The notes below the pieces were generated by a model. It had not been told where the DNA came from, searched no databases, and worked only from the letters and a program-made list of their open reading frames with translations. The position numbers and the translations under genes are program-made. Below are positions 25,616 to 33,859 of a DNA stretch of 64,000 nt, piece after piece (the first letter of the stretch is position 1; each line of letters starts with the position of its first letter). The stretch comes from Actinomycetota bacterium (lineage in GTDB: Bacteria; Actinomycetota; Acidimicrobiia; Acidimicrobiales; MedAcidi-G1), in NCBI GenBank assembly GCA_018673475.1, contig JABHCN010000009.1:58367-122366 (forward strand), given 5' to 3'.

Positions 25616-26355
25616 CAGGACCCACCATCCAGCGAGGCCAGCACCCTGTCGGTGAGGACTGAGGCGAGGTGGAGGCGGTAGTCGGTGCTGCCCCTGAAGT
25701 CGGCGGCCGGCTCAAGGCCCGAGGTTGGATCGGCCGGGTCGACCAGCACCGGTGTGGCTGCCACCCCGGTGAGGGCGACCGTTGTCAACCCGTCGGTTCG
25801 CCGGGCGGTGGCTGAGACGATTGGCGTGTCTGACGGTGTGCGGCCCGTTGCCTCATGGGCGGTCGTGCCGCCGACAGCGAGGGACACGGCCGTGATCAGT
25901 CGACCCTGGCAGGGTCCGTCTGCCGCAAGGACATTGGACAGCGGGGCTCCACCGGTGCCGTCGGGCCCGGCCACGTGGACCTCAGCGTTGTGTGTCAGCA
26001 GCGCTGCCAGCAGGACGCTGTCGGGGTCGCCTGCTGCGACAGTTCCGCCGACGGTGGCGAGGGTCCGGAGCGTGCTCGGCAACTCGGCCCTGGCGGCGTC
26101 TCCGACAACGGGAGGGATGCTCCCGTTGTACCTCAGGTCGTGGAGGGTGACCATCGCTCCCAGTTCGATCTGGTCGCCGGTCACCGAGATGGAGGTCAGC
26201 CCCAGGCCCTGAAGGTCGACCATTCCCACAGGTGTGGGGTCATCGTCGGCATTCAGGAGCGTTCCGCCGGCGAGGGCCACGTTGCCCTCTGCGGTAAGCA
26301 GCGCAAGGGCCTGTTCGACTGTGTCTGGACGGTGGTAGCTGGTTGCTCGCGACAT
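25615..26355 (-). CDS. CoxM/YgfM-like FAD-type subunit with degenerate second FAD motif
   Basis: A 246-residue relative of the medium subunit. The first FAD motif is recognisable (VALAGGTLLNADDDP near residue 28), but the second is altered: TVGGTVAAGDPDS replaces the usual IGGN-ASPAGDS, so FAD binding is in doubt. ATG 26355 is chosen because it follows a strong GGAGGG; the frame is open to 26454, but that part is non-coding in character. It is the first gene of the xdhD-like operon and, with its partner, corresponds to E. coli ygfM-xdhD order. A hairpin sits directly against its Shine-Dalgarno sequence. Confidence 0.8.
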   Translation of the reverse strand: MSRATSYHRPDTVEQALALLTAEGNVALAGGTLLNADDDPTPVGMVDLQGLGLTSISVTGDQIELGAMVTLHDLRYNGSIPPVVGDAARAELPSTLRTLATVGGTVAAGDPDSVLLAALLTHNAEVHVAGPDGTGGAPLSNVLAADGPCQGRLITAVSLAVGGTTAHEATGRTPSDTPIVSATARRTDGLTTVALTGVAATPVLVDPADPTSGLEPAADFRGSTDYRLHLASVLTDRVLASLDGGS

Positions 26356-26362
26356 TGCCCTC

Positions 26363-26385
26363 CAACCCCTCGTGTGTAGGGGTTG
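26363..26385 (-). promoter_or_regulatory. Hairpin abutting the ribosome-binding site of the ygfM-like gene
   Basis: Perfect 8-bp arms CAACCCCT (26363-26370) and AGGGGTTG (26378-26385) enclose a 7-base loop. On the minus-strand mRNA the stem ends within the GGAGGG Shine-Dalgarno sequence. It could modulate translation of the downstream Mo-hydroxylase genes. Confidence 0.45.
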
Positions 26386-26444
26386 TTGTGGGCTCTCCCG
26401 TGGATACGCCAGGCGGTCGAGCAGGTGATTCGAAATGTGCCCCG

Positions 26445-26450
26445 ACGATA
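26445..26450 (-). promoter_or_regulatory. Putative -10 (TATCGT) for the ygfM/xdhD-like operon
   Basis: GCTATCGT on the minus strand matches the GGCTANCGT element seen at other starts. Here it lies about 90 bases before the ATG, giving a leader of roughly 80 bases that contains the hairpin at 26363-26385. Confidence 0.4.
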
Positions 26451-26496
26451 GCACCAGACCCCGACCACACGCTGGCTGGAACCGCCCGCTCAGGCT

Positions 26497-27864
26497 CTAG
26501 GAGATCCTCGTGGAGATGCCCGCCCTCTGGAACACCCTGCGGGCGACATCGGTGGCACGGGCGATGGCGGCCCTCTCGTCGACTGTCGTCATCTCCCGGT
26601 CGCGGACAAGAATCTGGCCGTCGACCATTACGTGAACTACGTCTCGTGGTGACGCGCAGTAGACCAGAGCTGACGGAACCCGGTGCACGGGTGCGGCGAA
26701 CGGGGTCTCCAGGTCGACAACGACCAGATCGGCCTTCATTCCGGGCTGGATGGAACCCAGGTCGTCGGGGCGACCCATTGCCGATGCACCGCCCCTGCAG
26801 GCCATTGACAGGACCTCCTCTGGCTGGAGGACAGTTGCGTCCAGGCGGTCAACCTTCTGGAGGAGCACGGTCGCCTTGCATGCCTCGAACATGTCCTGGC
26901 GGTTGTTGCTTCCGGGCCCGTCGCTTGCCAGTGCGACGGTTATGCCCAGGTCCAACATCTCCCGAATCCGGGCGACACCGGATGCCAGGTACATGTTGGA
27001 GACCGGACAGTGGACGACCATTGCTCCGCTCTGTGCGATCAGTTCCAGTTCTGTGTCGTCCAGCCATACCGAGTGTGCCAGCTGGAGGTCAGGGCCGAGG
27101 ATGCCGAGGGACTCCAGCCAGTTGACATGCCGCTGGCCCCGTTCCTCGAGGTTCATCTCGACCTCGACGGCCGTTTCGGCGCAGTGCAGGTGGGTGGGCC
27201 CACCCCAGGACCTGCATACCGCCACGGTCGATTCCATGGCCTCGTCTGAGCAACCCCAGGGAATCAGCGGTGCCAGACCCACCCTGATCCTGTCGTCCAT
27301 GGCGCCGTGCCAGGCGGTCTTCACGGGTTCGATCCGGTCCAGAACAGTGTCGGCAGATTCGGTCAGCGGCGGGTGGTAGTTGCGGTCGGCCCAACCGCTG
27401 GCCAACGTGAACCTGATGCCGACCTCGGCCGCAGCACGGCAGACGGCGTCGTCGATGCCCGGTGCGCCATGGATGTACTGGTGGTCGACAACAGACGTTG
27501 CACCGCCGCGCAGGTTCTCGATCATTCCGAGGGTGGCCGCTGCGTGGGCCGCTTCAGCGTCCAGCTCGGTTGCGCCCGGCCAGATGCAGTCCCGCAGCCA
27601 GTCCAGGAGCGTCTTGTCGTCGGCCAGCCCCCTGAAGAGGGTCTGAAACAGGTGGGTGTGGCTGTTGACCATTCCCGGCATCACGGCTCCACCCGTGGCA
27701 TCCAGGACCAGGTTGGCTGAACTGGCTAGATGCGCCGGGGGTTCGCCCGCACCCGTGTCGGCGATCAGGTCGTCGTCTACGAGAACCCAGCCGGGGTCGA
27801 GGACCTGTCCTTCGTCGTCGACGGTGACAACCGCACCCCCGGTCAGCAGCGTGGTGGCGATCAG
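26497..27864 (-). CDS. Amidohydrolase (TRZ/ATZ, 8-oxoguanine-deaminase-like), apparent CTG start
   Basis: A 455-residue amidohydrolase. Metal ligands are visible in [30 protein letters not shown] and ASDGPGSNN. The [15 protein letters not shown] segment places it near hydroxyatrazine, guanine and 8-oxoguanine deaminases. No ATG, GTG or TTG occurs at the expected N-terminus. The N-terminal beta-strand ([15 protein letters not shown]) is in frame and complete only if translation begins at CTG 27862-27864, which overlaps the upstream LLM stop as CTGA and has a GGAG 3 bases before it. The first in-frame ATG would delete about 40 residues, including the first strands. It is expressed with the LLM gene ahead of it. 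Confidence 0.78.
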   Translation of the reverse strand: MIATTLLTGGAVVTVDDEGQVLDPGWVLVDDDLIADTGAGEPPAHLASSANLVLDATGGAVMPGMVNSHTHLFQTLFRGLADDKTLLDWLRDCIWPGATELDAEAAHAAATLGMIENLRGGATSVVDHQYIHGAPGIDDAVCRAAAEVGIRFTLASGWADRNYHPPLTESADTVLDRIEPVKTAWHGAMDDRIRVGLAPLIPWGCSDEAMESTVAVCRSWGGPTHLHCAETAVEVEMNLEERGQRHVNWLESLGILGPDLQLAHSVWLDDTELELIAQSGAMVVHCPVSNMYLASGVARIREMLDLGITVALASDGPGSNNRQDMFEACKATVLLQKVDRLDATVLQPEEVLSMACRGGASAMGRPDDLGSIQPGMKADLVVVDLETPFAAPVHRVPSALVYCASPRDVVHVMVDGQILVRDREMTTVDERAAIARATDVARRVFQRAGISTRIS

Positions 27865-28886
27865 GGACTCCAGTCTGCAAAGGCGTCGATCACGGGAACC
27901 ATGTTGTCCATGAGCGGGTAGAGGATCGGGCAGGTGACCCCGGCGTCCACGTATTCGGCAACCGTGTCGCGGCACTGGGTTGCGGTTCCGACAGCCATCA
28001 GCGACCGGGCCAGGTCGTCGGGAATGAGGTCTGCCGCCCGCCGGTAGTCGGCCTCGGTGGCCGGCCATCCGACCACCTCCTTCACCCGTTCCACCAGTTC
28101 GGGGTCGGCGCCGCTGGCCTCCATGATGTGTGGCTCTGTACCCAGGTAGTAGGCCACGAGTGACTTTCCGGTGCGGACAGCCTCGGCCGGGTCATCGTCG
28201 GACAGCGAGCACACCAGCAGTTCGGGGCGGTCGACGTCGTCAATGGACTTGCCGGCCTTTTCGGCTCCGGCCGCCACCCGGGCTACGGCCTCGCGGATGT
28301 AGTCGGGGGTGACCACGTAGTTGAGGACGACCCCGTCGCAGATCTCGCCGGCCAACTCCAGCATCCTGGGGCCCGTGGCACCCAGGTAGATGGGGATCTC
28401 GCGTGGCCCGACGTCGCCGTAGGCCACATCGAGGCTGACCCTGTCAAGGTTCACGAACTCGCCGGAGTAACTGACCTCCTCCATGGTGAACAGGGCCCGG
28501 ATGGACTCGATGTTTTCCCGCATGGCCTTCAGCGGCCGGCGGCGGTCCTCGCCGACCCTCGAGGTGATCGGCTCCCACCAGGCGCCGAGGCCCAGCATCA
28601 CCCGGCTGGCGCCGTCGTCTGCCTGCCCGGCCAACTCCCACATGGTGCTCCACGTGGCGGCGATCACGGCCGGGTTCCTGGTCCAGATCGGCAACACGCC
28701 AGAGCCAACCCGGACGGAGCCGGTACCCGCAAGAAGGGCGCTCATCATCACGACGCAGTCACGGGCCAGCCTGGTGTCGGCCTGCCAGATCTCGGTGATC
28801 CCCCGTTCCTCGGCGTAACGGGCCATCTCCAGTTCGTAGGAGATCGGGTGCTTGTCCTGGAGGTAGAGGGCGATCCGGGTACTCAT
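27861..28886 (-). CDS. LLM-class flavin/F420-dependent oxidoreductase (copy A2)
   Basis: A 341-residue luciferase-like enzyme and a close paralogue of 15683-16684: both have WQADTRL/WQADSRL, a GSGV segment followed by [36 protein letters not shown], and CPILYPL before a FADW-P end. ATG 28886 is chosen over an in-frame TTG at 28895 because a -10 element ends 8 bases before it. It is the first gene of operon B and overlaps an amidohydrolase, just as its paralogue in operon A precedes one, so LLM plus deaminase is a repeated functional pair here. Confidence 0.87.
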   Translation of the reverse strand: MSTRIALYLQDKHPISYELEMARYAEERGITEIWQADTRLARDCVVMMSALLAGTGSVRVGSGVLPIWTRNPAVIAATWSTMWELAGQADDGASRVMLGLGAWWEPITSRVGEDRRRPLKAMRENIESIRALFTMEEVSYSGEFVNLDRVSLDVAYGDVGPREIPIYLGATGPRMLELAGEICDGVVLNYVVTPDYIREAVARVAAGAEKAGKSIDDVDRPELLVCSLSDDDPAEAVRTGKSLVAYYLGTEPHIMEASGADPELVERVKEVVGWPATEADYRRAADLIPDDLARSLMAVGTATQCRDTVAEYVDAGVTCPILYPLMDNMVPVIDAFADWSP

Positions 28887-28894
28887 GGCCGGCA

Positions 28895-28900
28895 ACGCTA
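28895..28900 (-). promoter_or_regulatory. Putative -10 (TAGCGT), leaderless start of operon B
   Basis: GGGCTAGCGT on the minus strand ends 8 bases before ATG 28886. It faces a near-identical element for ridA only 30 bases away. Confidence 0.6.
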
Positions 28901-28929
28901 GCCCGGCGGTCCTCTGAGCCCGATCCGGC

Positions 28930-28935
28930 TAGCGT
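28930..28935 (+). promoter_or_regulatory. Putative -10 (TAGCGT), leaderless start of ridA-like gene
   Basis: CGGCTAGCGT ends 8 bases before ATG 28944, the same hexamer and spacing as the divergent promoter of operon B. Confidence 0.6.
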
Positions 28936-28943
28936 CGGTCTTC

Positions 28944-29330
28944 ATGGGGTCGCAGCGAATCGAGCCAGATGGGATTGCGCCTCCGGCTGCCAACTACGCC
29001 CATGCCGTGCTGTCAGATCACACCGGCCGCATCCTCCACACCTCGGGCGTGGTGCCGATCGCACCTGACGGCTCGGTCCCCGCGGGCGTGGCTGACCAGG
29101 CAGCCGTCGTGTGGTCCAGTATTTCCGCGATTCTGGCCGAGGCGTCGATGGGCCCCGCCGACATCGTCTCGGTGGTCACCTACGTGGTCGTCGGCGAGGA
29201 CCTGGGTTCTGTCATGACGGCACGCGATGTCGCCCTCGAGGGGAACCTGGTGGCCTCGACCCTGGTGTACGTGCCCAACCTTGCCCAGCCCGCATGGAAG
29301 GTGGAGGTGGCGGTGGTGGCAGTCGCCTGA
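28944..29330 (+). CDS. RidA/YjgF-family imine deaminase
   Basis: A 128-residue single-domain RidA-fold protein. The HTSGVVPIAPDGSVPAG and PADIVSVVTYVV segments match the family, and a C-terminal WKVEVAVVAVA strand closes the barrel. RidA proteins hydrolyse reactive enamines or imines released by PLP enzymes and ring-opening reactions, giving a keto acid and ammonia. The arginine that defines archetypal RidA near the C-terminus is not obvious, so it may belong to an Rid1-7 subgroup. It is divergent from operon B, with back-to-back identical -10 elements, which suggests joint control. Confidence 0.82.
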   Translation: MGSQRIEPDGIAPPAANYAHAVLSDHTGRILHTSGVVPIAPDGSVPAGVADQAAVVWSSISAILAEASMGPADIVSVVTYVVVGEDLGSVMTARDVALEGNLVASTLVYVPNLAQPAWKVEVAVVAVA

Positions 29331-29331
29331 G

Positions 29332-29351
29332 GGTTGCTGCCGGCAGCAACC
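29332..29351. terminator. Bidirectional terminator-like palindrome
   Basis: A 20-bp perfect palindrome (GGTTGCTGCCGGCAGCAACC) in the 24-base gap between the convergent ridA-like and ABC permease genes. No T-tract follows on either side. Confidence 0.6.
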
Positions 29352-29354
29352 GGG

Positions 29355-30197
29355 TCAGACCTCGGCCGAGATGGTGTCGTGCCAGCGGCCGGTGGCACGC
29401 TTCTGGATCCAGCCGAAGAAGCCGAACACCACCACGCCCAGGAGCGAGGACAGGATCACCGAGGCCAACAACTCCTCGCCGTTGAGCCTGCTGGCGTGGC
29501 GTCGCAGAAGTTGTCCAATACCGGCGTCGCCCTTGCCGAAGAAGAAGTCACCGACAATGGCGCCGATGACCGACAGCCCTGCCGAGATCCGCAACCCGGC
29601 GAAGATGGCCGGAAGGGCAGCAGGGAACATCAGCTTTCTGAGCCGTGTCATGCGGCTGGCATGGTGGAGCGTGAACAGGTCGTGTGCACCCTGCTCGGCG
29701 GACTGCAGGCCAAAGAGCGTGTTCACGATGATCGGGAACAGGGAGATCATCACGCACACCACGACCCGCGACACCGCGCCCGTGCCGAACCAGAACGAGA
29801 TGAGCGGCACCACCGCAAGGATCGGAATGGCCTGGAGGGTCACCATGTAGGGGAAGATCGCCTTCTCGACGATTTTGGCCTGGCTCATGAGAATCGCCAG
29901 CGTGAAGCCGATGGAGATGGCGATGGACAGGCCGATCAGGGCGATCCGGGTACTCGACCAGAGGGCCAGGAGTTCATCGTTTCTGTTGTCTGTGTCGAGG
30001 AACCCCACCTTGATCACCTGATGGATGGGTCTCAGCAGGAAGCGGCGGCTCTCCTCGAGCACCACATAGGAGACGTAGTACCAGAACCCGACAAGGGTCA
30101 GTCCCAGGCTGAGCGGCGGGAGGGTGGCCCTGGCCACCTGCTCTACACGACCCATTCCGGTCGCCGGTGTGGGTGTCTGCGTGTCGTCGATAGTCAT
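29355..30197 (-). CDS. ABC transporter permease (SsuC/TauC/ThiX type)
   Basis: A 280-residue inner-membrane permease with about six hydrophobic segments. The EAA-type cytoplasmic loop is near residues 190-215 (HHASRMTRLRKLMFPAALPAIFAGLR), the contact for the ATPase. The family imports sulfonates, taurine, nitrate or thiamine-precursor pyrimidines. The gene overlaps the ATPase by 4 bases. No substrate-binding protein is encoded next to it, so it must use one from elsewhere and its substrate cannot be assigned. Confidence 0.88.
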   Translation of the reverse strand: MTIDDTQTPTPATGMGRVEQVARATLPPLSLGLTLVGFWYYVSYVVLEESRRFLLRPIHQVIKVGFLDTDNRNDELLALWSSTRIALIGLSIAISIGFTLAILMSQAKIVEKAIFPYMVTLQAIPILAVVPLISFWFGTGAVSRVVVCVMISLFPIIVNTLFGLQSAEQGAHDLFTLHHASRMTRLRKLMFPAALPAIFAGLRISAGLSVIGAIVGDFFFGKGDAGIGQLLRRHASRLNGEELLASVILSSLLGVVVFGFFGWIQKRATGRWHDTISAEV

Positions 30198-30952
30198 GAG
30201 TGCGACCCCCTCAACTCGACCGACACCTTTCCGCTCAACTCGGCGAAGTCCGGGTCGAACCTGAGGCTCGGGTCACGGGGGTAGTCGAACGGAACGTCGA
30301 ACTCGGCGACGATCTGGCCCGGTCTGGCGGACATGACGAGCACCTTGGTCGACAGAAACACCGCTTCGCTGATTGAGTGGGTGATGAACAGTCCCGCAAA
30401 CCCCTCGCGCAGGAAGAGTTGCTGCGTCTCGCTGTTCAGGTGTTCGCGGGTGATCTCGTCGACAGCACCGAAGGGCTCGTCGAACAGGAACACCGGTGGC
30501 TTGAGCGTCAGAGACCTGGCGAGGGAACACCGCATCTTCATGCCTCCCGAGAGAGACTTGGGGTAGTGGTCCTCAAAGCCCTTCAGGCCGACCAGGTCGA
30601 TTGCCTCCTGGGCCAACTGTCTGCGCTCGGCGACCGGCACGTTGTTGAGTTCGCTGAACAGTTCCACGTTGGCCCTGACGGTGCGCCACTGCAGGAGCGT
30701 GGCGTCCTGAAACACGTACCCCAGGTGGTCGCGGTCAACCGACACTGATCCACCGGTCGGCTCCAGGAGCCCCGATGCAATCTTGAGAAGGGTTGACTTT
30801 CCACACCCCGACGGGCCCACGACCGTGACGAACTCGCCCTTGTTGACCGTGAACGAGATGTCGTGCAGTGCCTCGGTGCCGTCAGGGAAGACCATGCCGA
30901 TCCCATCGAATGCGAGGGATCCATCGGTCAGTACCTGGCTGGTTGCTCCCAC
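30194..30952 (-). CDS. ABC transporter ATPase (SsuB/TauB type)
   Basis: A 252-residue ATPase with Walker A GPSGCGKST (~46-54), Q-loop YVFQDATLL, signature SLSGGMKMR, Walker B VFLFDEPFGAVD and the H-loop ITHSISEA. The sequence pattern is that of nitrate/sulfonate/thiamine-precursor importers. The GTG start has a GGAGG 6 bases upstream. It is first in a two-gene unit with the permease and is divergent from an LLM oxidoreductase, a pairing often seen with sulfonate use. A flavin monooxygenase of that kind is possible here but unproven. Confidence 0.9.
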   Translation of the reverse strand: MGATSQVLTDGSLAFDGIGMVFPDGTEALHDISFTVNKGEFVTVVGPSGCGKSTLLKIASGLLEPTGGSVSVDRDHLGYVFQDATLLQWRTVRANVELFSELNNVPVAERRQLAQEAIDLVGLKGFEDHYPKSLSGGMKMRCSLARSLTLKPPVFLFDEPFGAVDEITREHLNSETQQLFLREGFAGLFITHSISEAVFLSTKVLVMSARPGQIVAEFDVPFDYPRDPSLRFDPDFAELSGKVSVELRGSHS

Positions 30953-31097
30953 ACGGTCCTCCGCTGCGCTTCAATGGCTTGTGATGGTCGACTCGGGGGT
31001 CTCTTCCCGGCGGCCAAAGATAGCCACAACCGCGGGCCGAGACGAGGTGGGGCCGCTCCCGTGCAATCACGGCTGGGCAGTTCGTGGCCGGTTCTCC

Positions 31098-31103
31098 TAC
31101 GGT
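31098..31103 (+). promoter_or_regulatory. Putative -10 (TACGGT), leaderless start of LLM gene
   Basis: CTACGGT ends 7 bases before ATG 31111 and supports that start over the in-frame codon at 31084. Confidence 0.45.
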
Positions 31104-31110
31104 GCATGCC

Positions 31111-32262
31111 ATGCGCACTGGAGTGTTCCTGTTCGGCGGGGTTGAGATGGATGACGCAGGTGCCGGACCCCCTGCGCCGATGGACCGGCGCTACTCCAAA
31201 GAGGAGGTGTGGCGGGCGACTGAGCAGATCATCGACACGGCGGTTCTCTGCGAGGGCCTGGGCTACGACTCCTTCTGGTTGACCGAGCACCATTTCCAGT
31301 ATGAGGGCTATGAGGTTGTGCCCAACGGCATCCTCCTGGGCGCGGTGATAGCCGAGCGAACAGAGCGGCTCCGGATCGGTATGGCCTTCAACATCGTCCC
31401 CCAGTGGCACCCGCTGCGGTTGGCCGAGGACTTTGCCACGCTCCACAACATCTCAGGAGGCCGGGCCATCCTGGGAGTCGGTCGTGGCACCGTTCCCCGG
31501 GAGGCCGAGGTGCTGGGCACAAGGATCGGGAGTTTCGACAACCCGGACCAGGCCGAGGACGACAGGCTCAACCGACTCCAGTTCGACGAGGCCATGCAGG
31601 TCATCAACCTTGCGCTCAACGAGGAGCGGTTCTCGTTTCACGGGGAGGTCTACGACTTTCCACCTCCGGGCATCCCCGATAGGGGAGACTTCGTCGACGA
31701 GCTCACCCTTGTCCCCCAGCCAATCCATCCCTTCGAGACGTGGCAGGCGGTCACCTCACCACCGACGTTGGAGCAGGTGCCCCGCTGGGGCTGGGGGGGC
31801 GTGTTCTGGAACAACCATCCGACGTTCACCAGGCAGAACTGGGACCGCTTCGGCGAGGTGTGGGAGGAGGCTCACGGGCGGGCCCTCGAGCGGGGCGAGA
31901 AGCGGATGCTGGTGCGCTGCGTGCATGTGGCCGACACCTACGAACAGGCGGTCGACGAGGTCCGACCCGGTCACGACGAGATGTGGAAGTTTCTCGGCCC
32001 CTATGGCTGGAGCAAGGGGTACATGGGCGAGGACGGAAAGCCTGCGGCTCCTGGTCTGATCCCCGGCCTGGAGGAGTCCATCGATCAGAAGATCTGGCTG
32101 GTCGGCACCGCCGACGACGTTGGCGAGCAGATCGAGTGGTACCGGGACCTGCTGGGTGTCGAGAACCTGATGTTGTTCCCGATGATGCCAGGGGACTCCT
32201 ACACGGCGGTGGAGGACCAGTTGGGTCGGCTGGCCACCGACGTCCTGCCCCGGTTCTCCTGA
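31111..32262 (+). CDS. LLM-class flavin-dependent monooxygenase (LuxA-like)
   Basis: A 383-residue bacterial-luciferase-type protein. The EHHFQYEGYEV segment near residue 60, IGMAFNIVPQWHPLRLAED and GGRAILGVGRGTVP are typical of the two-component FMNH2-dependent monooxygenase branch, unlike the four other LLM proteins in this window, which look F420-type. It would insert oxygen using reduced flavin from a separate reductase, which is not encoded here. It is followed after 28 bases by an FAD oxidoreductase gene and is divergent from the Ssu/Tau-type transporter. Confidence 0.85.
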   Translation: MRTGVFLFGGVEMDDAGAGPPAPMDRRYSKEEVWRATEQIIDTAVLCEGLGYDSFWLTEHHFQYEGYEVVPNGILLGAVIAERTERLRIGMAFNIVPQWHPLRLAEDFATLHNISGGRAILGVGRGTVPREAEVLGTRIGSFDNPDQAEDDRLNRLQFDEAMQVINLALNEERFSFHGEVYDFPPPGIPDRGDFVDELTLVPQPIHPFETWQAVTSPPTLEQVPRWGWGGVFWNNHPTFTRQNWDRFGEVWEEAHGRALERGEKRMLVRCVHVADTYEQAVDEVRPGHDEMWKFLGPYGWSKGYMGEDGKPAAPGLIPGLEESIDQKIWLVGTADDVGEQIEWYRDLLGVENLMLFPMMPGDSYTAVEDQLGRLATDVLPRFS

Positions 32263-32290
32263 CAGGGACCCCACGGGTTCTGGTAGCGGC

Positions 32291-33859
32291 GTGACGGACG
32301 CAGAGGTCATCGTTGTCGGAGGGGGCCACAACGGCCTCATCTGTGGCGCCTACCTGTCTCGAGCCGGAGTCGACACGCTCCTCCTGGAGTCCAGATCGGA
32401 TGTCGGGGGTTGTACCTCGACGGTCAGCGACCTGGGCGCCAGGTTCAACATCTGCCACTGTGATCACACCCTCATCCGGGCCATGCCAATTGCCGATGAA
32501 CTCTCCCTGGCCGACCATGGCCTCCGCTACGTGGAGCCCGGCGCCGGTGCCATCTTTGCGTTCCACGACGGCGCTGAGCCCTGGGCGGTATTTCCAGACG
32601 CGGAGCAGACCATCGACGGGCTGGCAGCCGCGTATCCGTGCCAGGTTGACGCCTACCGGCGATATCTGCGTGACGCCCTACCGGTAGCCGAGCTGGTCAT
32701 CGCAATGGCCGGGACCGTCCCGTCGGCACGCCGGTTCGCCGGGGTGGCCCTGCGTCGTGGGGCGAGGGGCATGGCGCGCCTTCTGGACTGGTCCAGATCC
32801 AGTGCCAGCGACGTCCTGGGCAGGTACTTCGATGACTGGCACCTCACGATGCCCGGTATCACCGTTGGTCCAAGTGTCTGGGGTCTTGCGCCGGACACGC
32901 CCGGAACCGGCCTTGCTGCCATCAACTACGCCAGCCGACACCTGGTGAGGAGCGGAAGGCCGGTCGGCGGAAGCGGAGCCCTGACCGACTCGCTGCAGGC
33001 CTCGATGGAGGCATCGGGTGGGCGGATCAGGTGCGACAGTCGTGTCGACCGGTTGATCGTGGACGCCGGAAGGGTCACGGGGGTGCGGCTCACCGACGGG
33101 ACGCACCTCACAGCTGACGTGGTGGTGGCCGCATGCGACCCGGCCCGCGTGTTCGTGGACTGGTTGGGAGACCCTCCTGTTGCAGCCCGCCGGTGTGTGG
33201 AGAGGTGGCGCAACCTCCCGGTGGCTGATGGGTACGAGTCCAAGATTGATGCTGTCCTGAGCGGTCGACCGGTGCTTGCGGCAGGGTCAGGGTTGGCAGA
33301 GCGTCACCCGGACCTCGACCCGTTGGGCCAGTCCATGTACGTGTCGCCGTCGCCCGATCAGCTTGCATCCGCCCACCAGAGCAGGGGGCAGGGGAGGGTG
33401 GCGGAACGACCGACCCTCCTGTTTGACATGCCCTCCGTGTCGGATCCGACGATGGCGCCCGGCGAGGGGCGCCATGTGCTCAGCCTGGAGGTCCTGTTCA
33501 CGCCCTACTTGCTCGAAGGTGGCTGGGAGGGCTCGGCTGAACCGGAACGCTGGCTTGGGATGTGGGCGGAGATGATGGAGCCAGGCGCCCTTAACCTGGT
33601 CGACTCGTGGCGGGTGATGACACCGAACCGTTACGAGAACGAGTTCGCCATGCACCGGGGACACACGCCGTCGTGCGCGGTCACGCCCCTGGCGGCATTC
33701 CTGGGGCGCCCCCGCGAGACGACGAGGTACCGCACGCCCGTGAAGGGCCTGTACCTGTCCGGTGCCGGAACCTTCCCGGGAGCCGGGGTGGTGGGTGCTG
33801 CCGGCCGCAATGCGGCCGATGCCGTCTACACCGATCTCCGGGGTGGTTCCCTTATCTGA
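32291..33859 (+). CDS. FAD-dependent oxidoreductase, phytoene-desaturase/amine-oxidase-like
   Basis: A 522-residue flavoprotein. It starts with the dinucleotide-binding fold VIVVGGGHNGLICGAYLSRAG (residues ~5-25) and LLLESRSDVGG. The C-terminal FAD-contact segment (GLYLSGAGTFPGAGVVGAAG, ~490-510) is of the kind found in carotenoid desaturases and NAD(P)/FAD-dependent oxidoreductases of the CrtI/RetSat type. There are no carotenoid genes nearby, so a catabolic dehydrogenation is more likely than pigment synthesis. GTG 32291 is the only start that keeps the Rossmann fold. Its stop overlaps the next ATG by one base. Confidence 0.8.
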   Translation: MTDAEVIVVGGGHNGLICGAYLSRAGVDTLLLESRSDVGGCTSTVSDLGARFNICHCDHTLIRAMPIADELSLADHGLRYVEPGAGAIFAFHDGAEPWAVFPDAEQTIDGLAAAYPCQVDAYRRYLRDALPVAELVIAMAGTVPSARRFAGVALRRGARGMARLLDWSRSSASDVLGRYFDDWHLTMPGITVGPSVWGLAPDTPGTGLAAINYASRHLVRSGRPVGGSGALTDSLQASMEASGGRIRCDSRVDRLIVDAGRVTGVRLTDGTHLTADVVVAACDPARVFVDWLGDPPVAARRCVERWRNLPVADGYESKIDAVLSGRPVLAAGSGLAERHPDLDPLGQSMYVSPSPDQLASAHQSRGQGRVAERPTLLFDMPSVSDPTMAPGEGRHVLSLEVLFTPYLLEGGWEGSAEPERWLGMWAEMMEPGALNLVDSWRVMTPNRYENEFAMHRGHTPSCAVTPLAAFLGRPRETTRYRTPVKGLYLSGAGTFPGAGVVGAAGRNAADAVYTDLRGGSLI

